Shown piece by piece: positions 1-11,028 of a stretch of DNA of 64,000 nt. A program made the translations under genes and the position numbers. The notes under the pieces are model-generated. The model worked only from the letters and a program-made list of their open reading frames with translations, was not told the origin of the DNA and searched no databases. This stretch comes from Dugong dugon (taxonomy: Eukaryota; Chordata; Mammalia; Sirenia; Dugongidae): positions 81,145,834 to 81,209,833 of the forward strand of contig CM057475.1 in assembly GCA_030035585.1 (NCBI GenBank), given 5' to 3'. Position 1 is the first letter of the stretch; every line of letters begins with the position of its first letter.

Positions 1-712
1 CTAGCTGGGTGGAGGAGCCTGGCCTGGCAACCATGAAAGGCTCAGCCAAGGACAGGAGAGAGCAGGAGGTGAGAAGACGTGGAGGGGGGTGGGAAGGGGG
101 ATCCTGCAAACGATGGAGGATAAACAGAGAATGAAAACCCCTGTTCCTGCCCAGGTGAGCGTCCAGATTTAGATGCTTGGCTTCAAGAGTTGAATAGAGT
201 GAGGCATTAGGAAAATCTTCTGTAGAAAACCATTGAAGTAACAGTTTATTTGGTCTGATTGAGGAATGGATTATGAAAAGTTATTTTCCAAAAGAATGGG
301 GTATTTAATTATAGTAGACACTGATAAGTAGCTTCAATCAAGTCTGATTCACAGGCTTAAGGGGCTTTGTCTTCCTCTTGCTGCTGCCATGGTGAACAGT
401 GTTTCATTTTTACCATTGTTTACATTCTGTTAACTCAGCCAGCCAGGTGTGGAGTTTATAAGGGTCGGGAAACCACGATCCCCTGGGAAGGTGGCACTTT
501 GTGAACTTACTTGAGAGGCTGTTAGGAAAGGGGTAGGTCAGAGGCTGTCACGAGTGTCCAGCGTGGTGACTCCCTGTGGGTGGAGATCCCAGTGCTGAGG
601 GAGACAGGGGCTCCTGTCAGCTCTCTGGGAGCCACCTCGTCCATCTGTCCGTGGTTGGTCTCTGTCTTGGGTCAGAGTGGCAGAGCAGACACTGCAAATG
701 TTTAATAACAAG
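1..712. other. Single-copy sequence, no gene seen
   Basis: I see no exon, RNA gene or clear repeat. A short piece near 485-560 (GTGGCACTTTGTGAAC, then TTGAGAGGCTGT) resembles part of the MaLR-type LTR at 12.96-13.42 kb, but the match is too short to call. The rest reads as ordinary single-copy mammalian DNA. Confidence 0.5.
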
Positions 713-866
713 AGAAGCCTGGTGGCACAGTGGTTAAGAGCTCAGCTGATAACCAAAAGGTCAGCAGTTCTAATCCACCAGCTACTCCTTGGAAACTCTA
801 TGGAGCAGTTCTATTCTGTCCTATAGGGTCACTATGAGTTGGAATCGGCTCAATGGCAAGCGTTTC
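713..866 (+). repeat. AfroSINE (tRNA head, RTE tail)
   Basis: The copy runs from GGTGGCACAGTGGTTAAGAG (tRNA-like A-box region), through a B-box-like stretch with one substitution, to the body CTATGGAGCAGTTCTATTCT. It ends in the RTE-like tail TCACTATGAGTTGGAATCGG. It is about 155 bp, typical of the family, and moderately diverged. Confidence 0.93.
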
Positions 867-999
867 TAGATGGAACGTCACTTGTCCTAAGAGGTTGTGG
901 TATACCAGTCACTGCAGACAGGGTAAGCTTGCTTAGCCTGGCCTTCTGTGAGGCCTGGGGCTACTTTTCGGGGATCGAAACTTCGGGTTCTTATTTGTC

Positions 1000-1265
1000 A
1001 CTGGATGGCGGACTTTGGCTCATCATTTGGCATTATCAGGAAAGACCCGTTGCTAGAAAAGGACATCATGTTTGGTAAATCAGAGGGCTAGTGAAGATAA
1101 GGGGACCCCTCAGTGAGATGGACTATTACAACAGCTGAAACAGGGGGCTCCGAAGTTCCAAAGGTTGTGAAGACCGCCCAGGACCAGGCAGCATTGCATT
1201 CTGTTTCACATGGGATTTCCACGAGTTGCAATCAATTCGACAGCAACTAACAAAAACATTAATTA
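1000..1265 (+). mobile_element. RTE (BovB-clade) LINE, 3' end fragment
   Basis: Aligns by eye to the 3' end of the longer RTE at 38.9-41.3 kb. Shared landmarks are GGACATCATG, the AGTGAGATGGACT block, CCCAGGACCAGGCAGC and the terminal GGATTTCCACGAGTTGCAAT with CAGCAACTAACAA. A 79-codon frame over its left half (839-1078, + strand) is the broken end of the RTE reading frame plus flanking SINE and is not a gene. Confidence 0.8.
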
Positions 1266-2225
1266 CTAATTGTATTTGTAGCTGTACTTTGGAACACCAA
1301 AGCACAGATCCGGGCAAGAGCATCCCAAGGCCGTAAAGCCTGTGAGGGGCAAGAGGGGCTTGACCCCCAGCTCTGCTGTCCACCGCCCACACTCTTTTCT
1401 AACTGGATGATACACTCTCATTGGGAGGACATTCGTGCTCCTTGGCTTTAGTGGGAGCCAGGTTTTAGGCACAGCAGAGATGTTTAGCCTGAAAAAGGAG
1501 TGGAGCCACCATCCATCAACACCTATGGAGAGATGTCACATGGAGGAGATGTGGAACTTTTTCTAGGTGGCCTCCGAGGGCAGAGATAAAACTAACGAAT
1601 ACAAATTAGAGGAGGCTGACTTTGACTCAAATGGAGAAGGACCTTTTAACATAGAGAACTGTCTAATGTAAGACTGGGCAGGACTTTCAAGCCAATATGG
1701 GAGAGTGAATCCAGGTAGAATGCTCTCCCCTGTCTCCTAACACGTGGTGTGGTAAGTGAATTTTAAAAAAAAATTTCTTAGCCACGTTCAAAAACAAGAG
1801 GAAGACTCCTTGCCCACGAATGGAGAGAAGCCCAAAGGAGTAAACAGAGGCTGAAGCAGTAGCTTCAAGGGAGGTGGAGACCATACAGAGCCCTGGTAGT
1901 GAGGCTTTACAAGCCCCGAAAGTCTATCATAAGATCTGCTTTCAACCATACAGCCTGTAGGGCCACACTGAGGCAACTGCAAAATCAGGTGATAGAGAAA
2001 ATGTCCATGCAAGAAGTTACAAATAAGAATTACAAATCCTAAGAAAGAACTCACAGGAGATGACACACTTCGGAAAACTGACACCCAAGGAAATAGAAAT
2101 AATAAAACCATCTGAAAGTAACTTTATGATGGGAGAGTTTAGACTTCTCAAAGAGACTGAAGCATCTTTGAAATGAGAACAAGAGGGTATTAAACCAGGA
2201 CAGGCTTGGGCTCCTGGGAAGCAGA
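1266..2225. other. Unassigned sequence, no gene seen
   Basis: No recognisable exon or named repeat. Short open frames here lack codon structure or similarity I can name. It may hold very old transposon DNA that cannot be resolved by eye. Confidence 0.4.
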
Positions 2226-2480
2226 ATCTGAGATTTTTGAGCAGGGGGTTTATTGAGGATGCTCTAGGTAATGACCCTCATGTGGGGCATTGGGGGCAGT
2301 ATGAGCAGAGGGAGAAGTTGAATGGTGATGCAGCTGTAACAGAAGCTGTGGACAATCCCATGGGGAGCCCTGGAGCTTGGATGGCCTTCAGAATTGTCCC
2401 CAGAGAGTCAGGGCACATTTGTATCCCTTGGGCGGGGCAACTGTCTTCAGCCAAGGGTTGGGGTTCAGGACCTGGTTCCA
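2190..2480. repeat. Possible old LTR-like repeat
   Basis: The stretch with GGAAGCAGAATCTGAGATT, GGGTTTATTGAGGATGCTCT and a GC-rich right half has the look of an old LTR with a polyadenylation-like TTTATT on its reverse strand. I cannot name the family and found no target duplication. Confidence 0.3.
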
Positions 2481-3430
2481 GCAATGACTAGCTCTCTGAC
2501 TTTACATCCTCACTTTGTGGTCACTTTTGTGGCTTCAGGAAGGTGTCTGGCATCCAGATGTCTCATTTCTTTGTTGCTTAATACAATGCTGTTTCCTGGT
2601 CCAGATGCAGTTGTTGAATTTTTGCTTTCTGCAAATGTTATTTCTCTGGTATTATAACCAAATCAATTGTACCCCAGCAATAGGACCCTCTGAAACAATT
2701 ATTCTATTTGAAAATAATTTTCAGCAAAAAGCCATCATGCATAGTAATGTTCATGTGCATTTCACGATTGCTTTTGTTAGCAATTATTCACATTTAAAAA
2801 AATACAAATTTGATGCTGTGAAAGGACCCCAAAAGCAATACATTCTGAAAGCAATGGAAATCCCAGAAGAATCTGTGTGTGTTTCACAGAGTGGACTGTT
2901 TAGTTCAAAGTGGGTATTCCCAGATGATGTGCTGGCCGCGTGGTCTCTGGCTTCCAGGGACAGCCAGAGTGGTGCTCCTAGGAGGACAAGCTGACCCCAA
3001 ACCCTCCTTCCCTTTAGATTTATGGATTCCCCAAAACCAGATGCGGTGTCCATTCTGTGATTTCGAGTTATCTTAAAATGCTGTTGGTCTGCCATTCGGT
3101 AGCTGTAATAAAAACATGGTTGTAATGATATGGAAACCCGTGCTTGGAACAAGCCATTATGAATGTTCAGTGTCAGGTTTTAGACGGAAGCTCTGGAATT
3201 TTACCCCACAAGGATTATGATGTTTTGAATCCATTTGCTTTTACCGGACTTTTTCCTTCCCTCTGACTTGTTCTAATGTTGGTCCAGGAGTCTCTGATCT
3301 ATCTGCTAGTGGCTTGGTAGAGACAGTTTTTCACTTCATTCTTTCTTTTCCCAGATGTGCTTGTCAAGGCAGGAGTAGAATAACAGCTGTTGGCTTTGTC
3401 ACCGTCCACCTGTATGTCTGTCCAAGGTTC
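2481..3430. other. Single-copy AT-rich sequence, no gene seen
   Basis: No recognisable repeat. A 159-codon + strand frame (2515-2994) has no domain I recognise, no plausible splice context and a composition expected by chance. The AT-rich core at about 2650-2830 is free of repeats. Confidence 0.4.
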
Positions 3431-3433
3431 TAC

Positions 3434-3870
3434 TTTCCTAGGCTGGCTGTAACCAATGACCACAAACATGGTGGCTTAAACCAATACAAAGCCCTTCTGT
3501 TTCAGTTCTGGAGGCTAGATGGCTGCCTTTGCAGTGTTGGCAGGGCTGTGTTCCCTCCAAAGGCTCTAGGGGAGATGCATTCTTTGTCTCTGTCAGCTTC
3601 TGATGGCTCCCGGAGCTCCATGGCTTGAGGCAGCGTCACTCCAACCTCTGCCTCCATCTCCCCATGGCCTCCTTCTCTGTGTCTGTGTCTTCTTCAAGGA
3701 CATCAATCATTCGATTTAGGGCCCACCTGGACCTCCTTCCTTCCTTCCTCTCTTTCCTCCATTCCTTCCTCTCCCTCCTTTGATTAGCAAAGTTAATTGA
3801 ATCAAAGGTGATTCCATTTTAGGCCTTGTCATGTACCACTGGCGCAGTGTAGATTAGGGGAGACTTTTCT
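3434..3870 (-). repeat. MLT1-like MaLR LTR, antisense
   Basis: Reads as an antisense MLT1-type LTR: GGCTGTAACCAATGACCACAA, GGTGGCTTAAACCAATACAAA, CAGTTCTGGAGGCTAGA, TCTGATGGCTCCCGGAGC and ATTCGATTTAGGGCCCACCTGG follow in the family order. It contains a (CCTT)n tract at about 3737-3785. Right edge is vague. Confidence 0.75.
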
Positions 3871-4303
3871 GGAGGGCATTTCAGCAGCCAGGGCCTCGGG
3901 GGGAACACTCTTGGCCTTGGAATTCCTTGGCTGGGAATGTGTTATGAGCATGCCCACGAATCGCTGTGAGGTGCACATCTGCTCAGTGTTCACAGGACCA
4001 GAAACTCGGAGACAACCTGAGTACGCTCCATCATGAATAGTTCAAACAAGATACGGTCCAGCCTCACAATGGCATATTGTAGGGTCATTAAAATACAACC
4101 TTCTAAAAGAAGAGTTAATCGTATGGGAAAAACTCATGATATGTAAATTCTAAAAGAGTAGATCCAGTAAATCTCATTTTTTTAAAGACAAAAATAATAT
4201 GCCTGCCTATGTCTCTAGGTACATACATTTCTTCACATATGTGTCTATATATGTATCTGTGTGGGTGATTCTCTGGAACATGTATGTGCGTGTGCAAATA
4301 TAT

Positions 4304-4494
4304 AAAACCAAAAACAACCAAACCCGTTGCTGTTGAGTCGATTCCGAGTAGAACTGACCCTCAGGGTTTCCAAGGCTGTGATCTTTATGGGAGCAGATGG
4401 CCACATCTTTCTCCCGCAGAACAGCTGGTGGCTTAAAATCTCCAACCTTTCGGTTAGCAGCCGAGTGCTTTAACCACTACACCACCAGGGCTCC
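4304..4494 (-). repeat. AfroSINE, antisense
   Basis: Begins at the A/C-rich complement of the T/G-rich tail (AAACCAAAAACAACCAAACC), then GTTGAGTCGATTCCGAGTAG, the body, and ends with the complement of the tRNA-like head (TTAACCACTACACCACCAGG). Confidence 0.93.
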
Positions 4495-4534
4495 TTCGGA
4501 AGATCTGATCAGCTCTGACTAACAGAAATGTCGG

Positions 4535-4878
4535 AGGGCAGTGGTGGCTCAGTGGTAGAATTCTCACCTTCCCTGTGGAGACCCGGGCTCTATTCCCGGC
4601 CAGCGCCCCTCATGTGCAGCCACCACCTGTCAGTCAAGGAAGGCTTTTGGGTTGCTAGGATGCTGAACAGGTTTCAGTGAAGCGTCTAGACTAAGATAGA
4701 CTAGGAAGAAAGGCCTGGTGATCTACTTCTGAAAATCAGCCAATGAAAACCCTATGGATCACAGTAGTCTGATTAAAAACTGATCATGAGGATGACGCAG
4801 GGCCTGGCAGGATTTCCATCTGTTGTGCATGGGGTCATCATGAGTCGGGGGCTGACTCCACGGCAGCTAACAACAACA
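4535..4878 (+). repeat. tRNA-Gly-headed SINE with RTE-like tail
   Basis: The first ~72 nt (GTGGTGGCTCAGTGGTAGAA through a B-box-like CTATTCCCGG) match the layout of tRNA-Gly. A ~190-nt body specific to this family follows, with GCTGAACAGGTTTCAG and GAAAATCAGCCAATGAAAAC. The end ATCATGAGTCGGGGGCTGAC plus CAACAACA repeats resembles the RTE/AfroSINE tail. The copy is flanked by an 11-bp duplication with one mismatch (AACAGAAATGT at 4521-4531, AACAGAAACGT at 4875-4885). A second copy lies on the minus strand at 49.7-50.04 kb. Confidence 0.85.
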
Positions 4879-4889
4879 GAAACGTTAAG

Positions 4890-6415
4890 GCCGGAAGGAG
4901 CTCCAGAAATCATCTGGCTCAAATTCTCCCCATTTTACTGATGGGAAAACTGAGGCCCATCTGTGATAGGTGAATTAGTGACCTGTGTGAGGGCACACAC
5001 CAACAATTGATAGAGTCAAGGCAGGGCTGGCAGGACAGGCCTCAGTGGTCCCTTCACCAGCCCACCCTGCGCCTGAAGGACCAGAAGGGTAGCCCGGTGA
5101 TGGTGGGTACTTTCGGGGTCCTTGCTATATGTCAGGCACTATTCAAATCCACACACAACCAAGGGGCAGGTACTGTTATTACCTACTTTTACAGGTGAGG
5201 ACATGGGGCACAGAGAGATGAGCTTACCCCCTGAAGCCACACAGCTGAGAAGCGAGAGGGCTGAGAATGAAGCCAGGCTGGTGGGCTGCACGCTCCAAAA
5301 TGAGATTAGCTGCTTGAAACATGGCCTGCAGCCTACTCTTGGGGGCCTGGTGTTGGTTACGTCCTTTAGAGTGTGCTTGGGACGGGAAGGTACCATCATG
5401 GCAGAGCTCGGTGTGATATAGACAAGAAATGCCATGTCATGAAGAGCGACCCAGACGAGACGAGACGGTGCCTCATGGAGACGCTCAAGGCTTTGCTGAT
5501 GCTGCAGCCGGGCACCCTGGGGGTCACGGATCAGGACTTCAGCTCACAGGGCCGCCAGCTTCCGCCACGTTGCTAGTGGGAAAGCTGACAGTGTGTGCAA
5601 GTGTTTCCGGCCGTCGTTGGGATTAGCCAGCACCAGGCACAGGACACACGCTTCCGAGGGAAGTTTATGGATCTTTGTGAGCCATCTGATGGGACCAGCC
5701 GTGAGAGGGACGGAGGGGCAGAGCACGCAGAGAGCTCTGATTTAGGGCGCTTTTCCTGTAGCAGGGACTGCCGGCGGTGGGTCATCCATCACCTCTGCAG
5801 GGAACTTTCCGCAGCAAATACGTGTCTCCAAGCAGGAAACGCTGCTCTCCCTGCAATGTGCAACCAGGGAGACGTTTGTTCAGGGCTTGGCAAGTGTCCC
5901 TGCCATAAACTTCCTGTAGAATCCTGTCTGTGCGGTAAACTCCCCATCACAAGGTAGATCTTTGTAACACTGTGTTTTTTTTGGTGGCTCTGACGTGGCT
6001 GCCAGCCCCCATCAGCTACTAATGCAGAGGTGGGCGCAGTGAACGGAAGGGTGTTCCCACAGCCTGCTCAGGGCCACAGGGGAACCCAGCCGCCATGAGG
6101 GAGGACAGTCACGTGGTGTGGACAAGGGGTGCATTTGGGTGAAACGCTGTCCTTTGGCCTGTGATCACAGTAGGAGCAAAGCTCCTTTGGGCTGTGGAGG
6201 ACAATGGCATTTTTGCTCAGGGGGCATTTCATGAGTCAGCTCAGCTGTTAGAATGGGAACAAAGGTAATGAGCCAAGTCGGAATGCAGGGTGCCAGCCAA
6301 GCCTTACAATTTGCCCTCAGGCACTAATGGTTTGAGGAGCAGCCAGAAAAGCTGACTTACACAGTCTCCCAAGCCCCAGACACCGGTTGGTGCTGGAATC
6401 TGTTCGATGGTGACT
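4890..6415. other. Single-copy sequence with a MIR relic
   Basis: Mostly unassigned. About 4910-5000 (CCCCATTTTACTGATGGG) and 5118-5285 (GGTACTGTTATTACC, CACACAGCTGAGAAGCGAGA) read as old MIR SINE in antisense. 5430-5960 is relatively CpG-rich, with a 120-codon cysteine-rich frame on the + strand that I do not recognise and do not call a gene. Confidence 0.45.
5118..5285 (-). repeat. MIR SINE relic
   Basis: Antisense MIR core: TGTCAGGCACTATTCAAATC, then GGCAGGTACTGTTATTACCT, ACAGGTGAGGACATGGGGCA and CACACAGCTGAGAAGCGAGA, in the order expected for the reversed family consensus. Confidence 0.75.
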
Positions 6416-6417
6416 GT

Positions 6418-6672
6418 TTTTTTTTTTTTTTTCTTCTTTGTGTTGAATATGTATGTGTTTAATGCATGTGTGTGTACTTGAATGTATGTATGTGTGTGTT
6501 TGCACGTGTATGTATAATGTGTGTATGCAAGTGTGTGTATGTGAATGTGTACGTGTCTGTATGCATGTTTGCACGTGTGTATGAGTGTATGTGTGTATTT
6601 ATGTGTATATGTGTGACATGTGTATGTGAGTGAATGTACATATGTGTGTATGTGTGTGTTTGTGTGTGTTAA
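6418..6672 (+). repeat. (TGTATG/TG)n microsatellite with leading poly(T)
   Basis: A poly(T) run at about 6418-6431 is followed by ~235 bp of imperfect TG, TGTA and TGCA units. Open frames on the minus strand rich in His, Thr and Tyr are products of the repeat. Confidence 0.92.
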
Positions 6673-7084
6673 ATTGAACATTTAACCATGTTGACCTACA
6701 AAAGCAGCGATTTCATATTGCTTGATCTAATGTATCTGTGTCAACATACACATATTTCATATTACGTTTTACAAACATTTATTTTCTCTGCCTATAAAAT
6801 ATGATAAACCTACTGTGAAAATTTAGAAACTAAAGATTTAATGAAGCAAATAAAGGTCCCCCGGGGCCCCAGCACACTGAGGTCTCGCCTCCTTGCCTTG
6901 TGCTGTGGGTTTGGGGTTCACATGTGCATACGGTGTAGCTGTGAGGTCCTCCCTGAGAGCGTGCAGTTTTCCGCGCCACCCCACACCGCACTCAGCCAGC
7001 TGTTCGCCCTTCCTCATCTTCTGACACAGGCGCAGCCCCTTCTCCTCCACTTCTCGCCCTGCTCGCTGCCCTCTGCAGGCCCAC
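6673..7084. other. Unassigned sequence
   Basis: AT-rich at the left and GC-rich towards 7000. No exon or named repeat recognised. Confidence 0.4.
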
Positions 7085-7640
7085 CCCTGTAAATGGCCTC
7101 ACCTGGGCTCCCTCACTGGCTGATTTCTAGTTGGGCTCAGCCAATGAGAGGCCGGCTCGGGAGACTGGAGGGTGGGACGAGAGAGGCCGGGGCGTTTCTT
7201 CCGCTCACTCCCTGCTTTGGTGCAGGTTCTCTGGCGGTAGATGGAGTCTCCATGACTCAGCTCATGGGCAGCTCCTCCTCACTGCCACGTTTCCCCAGTA
7301 AACGTGCTCCCCTGGGCCCTTCATGCCTGTTGTTGTGTGCTGTCCAGTCGATTCTGATTCACAGAAACCCCATGTGACAGAGTAGAATGCCACATAGGGT
7401 TTTCTAGGCTGTAATCTTTATGGAAGCAGTCACCAGGTCTTTCTCTGGCAGGGTTTGAGGGTTTGAACCATAGGCCTTTCGGTTAGCAGCCTAGGGGTGA
7501 TAATGACTGGCTTCTGGGCGCTCACCAGCCCTAGTTTGGCTCTTTGGCCTGTCCACACCTCTCTAAATAGTTGTTTTATTAAAACCTCTTCATCAGGACC
7601 TTGGAAAGGGAATTCCCTTTCCTGGGGGGCCCTGATTGGT
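7085..7640 (+). repeat. Old interspersed repeat split by a SINE
   Basis: The text ATGGCCTCACCTGGGCTCCC, then CAGCCAATGAGAGGCCGGCT and, after the SINE, CCTAGGGGTGATAATGACTG, TGGCCTGTCCACACCTCT and TTTATTAAAACCTCTTCATC follows an old mammalian repeat I recognise but cannot name with certainty. Its two halves are separated by the AfroSINE at 7328-7491, so the SINE is the later arrival. Confidence 0.5.
7328..7491 (-). repeat. AfroSINE, antisense, inside older repeat
   Basis: TGTCCAGTCGATTCTGATTC, then AGAGTAGAATGCCACATAGG, GGCTGTAATCTTTATGGAAG and TTTCGGTTAGCAGCC are the family landmarks in reverse order. The outer end of the head is missing. Confidence 0.9.
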
Positions 7641-7770
7641 ACTGTGCTGTTACAGATATGAGCTCATTCAAACGTCGCAGCTGCCCTTTTGTGCCCTGGC
7701 CAGTCTCTAATGGCTTATGCTCAGTGTACATGTAGTGTTCATGAAGCTTCACAGCCGGATTCACGGGTCA

Positions 7771-8138
7771 TGTCCCAGTGACCTGATGCTGCCATAAAAA
7801 AAATAATACCACAAGCCAGAGGCTTTGAACAACAGGAATTTACTGCCTCACAATTTTGGAGGCCGAAGTCCAAATCAGGGCATTGGCTCTAGGGGAGGGC
7901 ACCTCCTCGTTGGCAGACCCGGGAGATCCTCGCTGCTCCATTGCTTGGTGTCTGCCTCCCCCGTGGGTCTGTCTGTGTCTATTCTGCTCTTTTTATAAGA
8001 TACTTCCAAAGGATTAAGTTTAGGATCCACCCTATTCTGGTATGACCTCATTAACATAACAAAGAATGCCCTATTTCCAATTTCCAGTCAGGATACTATT
8101 TACAGATACAGGGTTAGGATGCAATCCAACCTATGACA
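7771..8138 (-). repeat. MaLR-type LTR, antisense
   Basis: Starts TGTCCCAGTGACCTGATGCT, contains CAACAGGAATTTACTGCC, CAATTTTGGAGGCCGAAG and GGTATGACCTCATTAACATA, and ends CTATGACA. The TG...CA ends fit a solo LTR, but flanks GGTCA and GGCAG are not a convincing duplication, so it is old or the edges are off. Confidence 0.65.
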
Positions 8139-8144
8139 GGCAGG

Positions 8145-8770
8145 TATGTGGGCCTGAGCTGGCGTACAGGTGGTCAGTGCTGCTGAGGGTCAAAATCAGA
8201 GCACTGGGTGTGGATCCCTGAAAGGAAGTCCACGATTCTTAGGTGCTGATGTCAGTCATTCGAGCGAAGGTTTGTGTGTGCATCAGCTTGTTGGGCTCCT
8301 CTCACCCGAGGGGTCGACCCCTGGCCGTCCCTGTCAACCCGTTGTGACCTGCGTCTGAGTCAGGGCTCTGTGCTGCAGCAGGGGTGGGTATTCTCATTTC
8401 ACAAATGTGAAAACTAACGCTCAGAGTCACACATTTTATAAATAGTAAAAGAGTGATTTGCAACTGGGTAATTTACATTTTATGTCTTTTTGGAAACACT
8501 CTGTAGTTACATAGTTACATAGTTGTCTCCAACTTGGTCCCGTTTTACCTGTCCCCCGAGTGTCATAGCCTCTGAGACTGCAAAATCACTCGAGGCTCAT
8601 AGCGCGACAGGGAAGTGTCGTGATGAGGGGTTTTAGCCTTCTCGGGAAATAACCCCTTGACTATCCATTTACAGAAGAATGGGGTAGCCCATGATTTACC
8701 AATCACTGTCAGAACCCTCCAGCTTTTGCCAGTTAATTTAGTCATTTGACTATATCTATTCGAATGGATA
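8145..8770. other. Unassigned sequence
   Basis: No exon or named repeat except a weak MIR-like piece near 8390-8470 (TCTCATTTCACAAATGTGAA). Confidence 0.4.
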
Positions 8771-8773
8771 TAT

Positions 8774-8946
8774 TCTGTTAATCGAAAGGTTGGCAGTTCG
8801 AACCCACCCAGTTGCTCCATGGAAGAAAGTCCTGGCGATCTGCTTTTGAAAAGATTACAGCCAAGAAAACCCTAAGGGGTAGTTCTACTCTGTCACATGG
8901 GTTGCTATGAGTCAAAAATCAACTCAACAGCACACATCAACAACAT
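8774..8946 (+). repeat. AfroSINE
   Basis: CTGTTAATCGAAAGGTTGGC, the B-box-like GTTCGAACCC, GATCTGCTTTTGAAAAGATT and the tail TGCTATGAGTCAAAAATCAA. The outer head is missing. This copy is the longer subfamily with the GGAAGAAAGTCCTGGCGATC insert. Confidence 0.9.
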
Positions 8947-9187
8947 ATCTATATCCATATCTATACATGTACCTAGCTCTGTGTCTCCAGCAGTCTACCT
9001 GGAGGCTTAGTCCAATTATGGCAGGGCTGGTGCTTGTGTGCGTACTGCTTAGTGATGATCCAACCCACCTGGTAGAGGAGATAGAATGGGGCAGAGGGGG
9101 GGCTGAGTGTGGAGTATGCTAATTATATTTTGATCCTTATTAGGGCAAGAGGTAGAAATGGTTCTCAACAAAACTAGCCTTTGAAGA

Positions 9188-9864
9188 TGTCATGGACTGA
9201 ATCAAAATAACAAAAAAAAAAAAAAAACCCTGTTGCCATCGAGTCGATTCCGACCCAGAGCGACCCTATAGGACAGAGTAGAACTGCCCCAGAGAGTTTC
9301 CAAGGAGCGCCTGGTGGATTCGAACTGCCGACCTCTTGGTTAGCAATCATAGCACTTAACCACTATGCCACCAAGGTTTCCGGGATTGAATTATGTCCCC
9401 CCAAAAATGTGTGTATCAGTTTGGCTGGGCCATGATTGCTGGTATTGTGTGATTGTCCTATATGTTGTAAATCCTGCCTCTATGATGTTAATGAGGGAGG
9501 GTGGGTGGCAGTTGTGTTAGTAAAGCAGGGCTCAGTCTACAAGATTGTGTCCTGAGGCAATTTCTTGAGATATAAAGGAGAGAAGGGAGCAGAGATACAG
9601 GGGGACTTCATATTACCAAGAAAGAAGCACCAGGAGCAGAGCGTGTCTTTTGGACACGAGGTTCCTGCACAGAGAAGCTCCTAGTCCAGGGAAAGACTGA
9701 TAACAATGAGGACCTTCCTCTAGAGCCAACAGAGAGCCTTCCCCTGGAGGTGACACCCTAAATTTGGACGTCTAGCCTACTAGACTGTGAGAAAAAAAAT
9801 TTCTCTTTGTTAAAGCCATCCACTTGTGGTATTTCTGTTATATCACCACTAGATGACTAAGACA
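9188..9864 (+). repeat. MaLR-type solo LTR, split by a SINE
   Basis: The LTR starts TGTCATGGACTGAAT, is interrupted at about 9205, resumes with GGATTGAATTATGTCCCCCC and ends GATGACTAAGACA. It is flanked by a perfect 5-bp duplication GAAGA (9183-9187 and 9865-9869), as expected for class III (ERVL/MaLR) integration. Sister copies are at 42.8, 45.1 and 54.9 kb. Internal marks are GTATTGTGTGATTGTCCTAT and the polyadenylation-like end of the copy. Confidence 0.85.
9206..9384 (-). repeat. AfroSINE, antisense, young-looking
   Basis: Close to the family consensus: CATCGAGTCGATTCCGACCC, AGCGACCCTATAGGACAGAG, GGTGGATTCGAACTGCCGAC and ACCACTATGCCACCAAGG. It sits in the LTR at 9188-9864, with short similar flanks GGACTGAAT and GGATTGAAT that look like the duplicated target. 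Confidence 0.92.
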
Positions 9865-10623
9865 GAAGACATCTAAATATGCTAGCATCTCAGCTTTTTT
9901 CTGGAAACAATTTTCATTTTGAGATAACTTAAGATTACAGAAAAGTTGTAAAGATAGTATAGAGAGTTCTTGTATAAACCTCACCCAGTTCCCCCTAATG
10001 GTAACCTCTTACAACACCATGACATACTTGTCAAAACTAAGAGATCAACAAGGGCACGTTACTCGTAACGGAATTCCAGACTTTACTGGGTTTCACTAGT
10101 TTTTCCACTAGTCCTTTTCCTGCTCCAGGATCCAGTTCAGGGAATCATGTTGCGTTCGGTCAGCACATCTTTGTTTCCTCTGGTGTCACGGTTTCTCAGA
10201 CTTTCCTTGTTTTTCACGACCTTCACAGTTTTGAAGAGTACTGGTCATGTATTTTGAAGAAGGTCCCTCAAATGTTCAGGCTGATGGTGTTATGGGTTTG
10301 GGGGAAAAATTCTACTGAGGTGAAGCGTCCTTCTCATCACTGTGTATCATGGGTGCATGCTATCAACATGACTCATTACTGGTGATGTGGACCTCGATGC
10401 TTGCTTAAGGTGGTGTTTGCCAGGTCACTCCTCCCCTTTTGCAGACTCTATTCTTTGAGAGCAAGTCACTAAATCCAGCTGACACTTGGAGTAGGCTTGG
10501 GGAGGGGATTATGCCCCATTTTCTGGAGTAAGAAGTATCTACATAAATTATTTGAAATTCTCCTGGAAGGAAGACTTATCTCTTCTCCCCACTTATATTT
10601 ATTTGTTCATGCTGTTGTTATTA

Positions 10624-10815
10624 ATTGCTGTTCAGTCGATTTTGACTCATGGTGACCTCAAGTGGGAAGAGTAGAACTGCTCCATGGGGTTTTCAAGGCT
10701 GTGACTTTTCACAAGCAGATCACCAGGCCTGTCTTCCGAAGTGTCTCTGGGTGGGTTTGAACAGCCAACATTTTGGCTAGTAGTCAAGCGCTTCACTGTT
10801 TGCACCACCCAGGGA
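10624..10815 (-). repeat. AfroSINE, antisense
   Basis: TGTTCAGTCGATTTTGACTC, GAGTAGAACTGCTCCATGGG, GTGGGTTTGAACAGCCAACA and GTTTGCACCACCCAGGGA. Longer subfamily, inserted in the old L1. Confidence 0.92.
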
Positions 10816-11028
10816 CACTTACTTGCTCATACATTTACTTATATCAGTACAGACACATGTATATTTATACTTTAGGTTATAATTCAATCCTATGTTACTT
10901 GTTTTGTTGCTCAAATTGTTCCAACTTTAGCTATTGGGGGCTCTTTCAGGTTGGAGCCATTTGACTAGCTCCCATACTTTTGGTTTATGACCACTTCACT
11001 ATTTTCTGGCACTACAAGATGCTCTGTA

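Noticed and set aside
2515-2994. 159-codon frame as a gene
   Set aside because: No domain, no splice signals, chance-like composition, and competing frames on the other strand.
4535-4610. tRNA-Gly gene
   Set aside because: The tRNA-like part is fused to a SINE body and RTE-like tail, is flanked by a target duplication, and has a second copy at 49.98-50.04 kb with the same fusion.
5430-5720. CpG island promoter
   Set aside because: CpG dinucleotides are somewhat enriched but the stretch is short and no first-exon signal is visible.
5595-5957. 120-codon Cys-rich frame as a secreted peptide
   Set aside because: No signal peptide, no Cys spacing of a known family, and GC-rich DNA makes such frames by chance.
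6304-6681. His/Thr-rich frames on the minus strand
   Set aside because: Translation of the (TG)n microsatellite.
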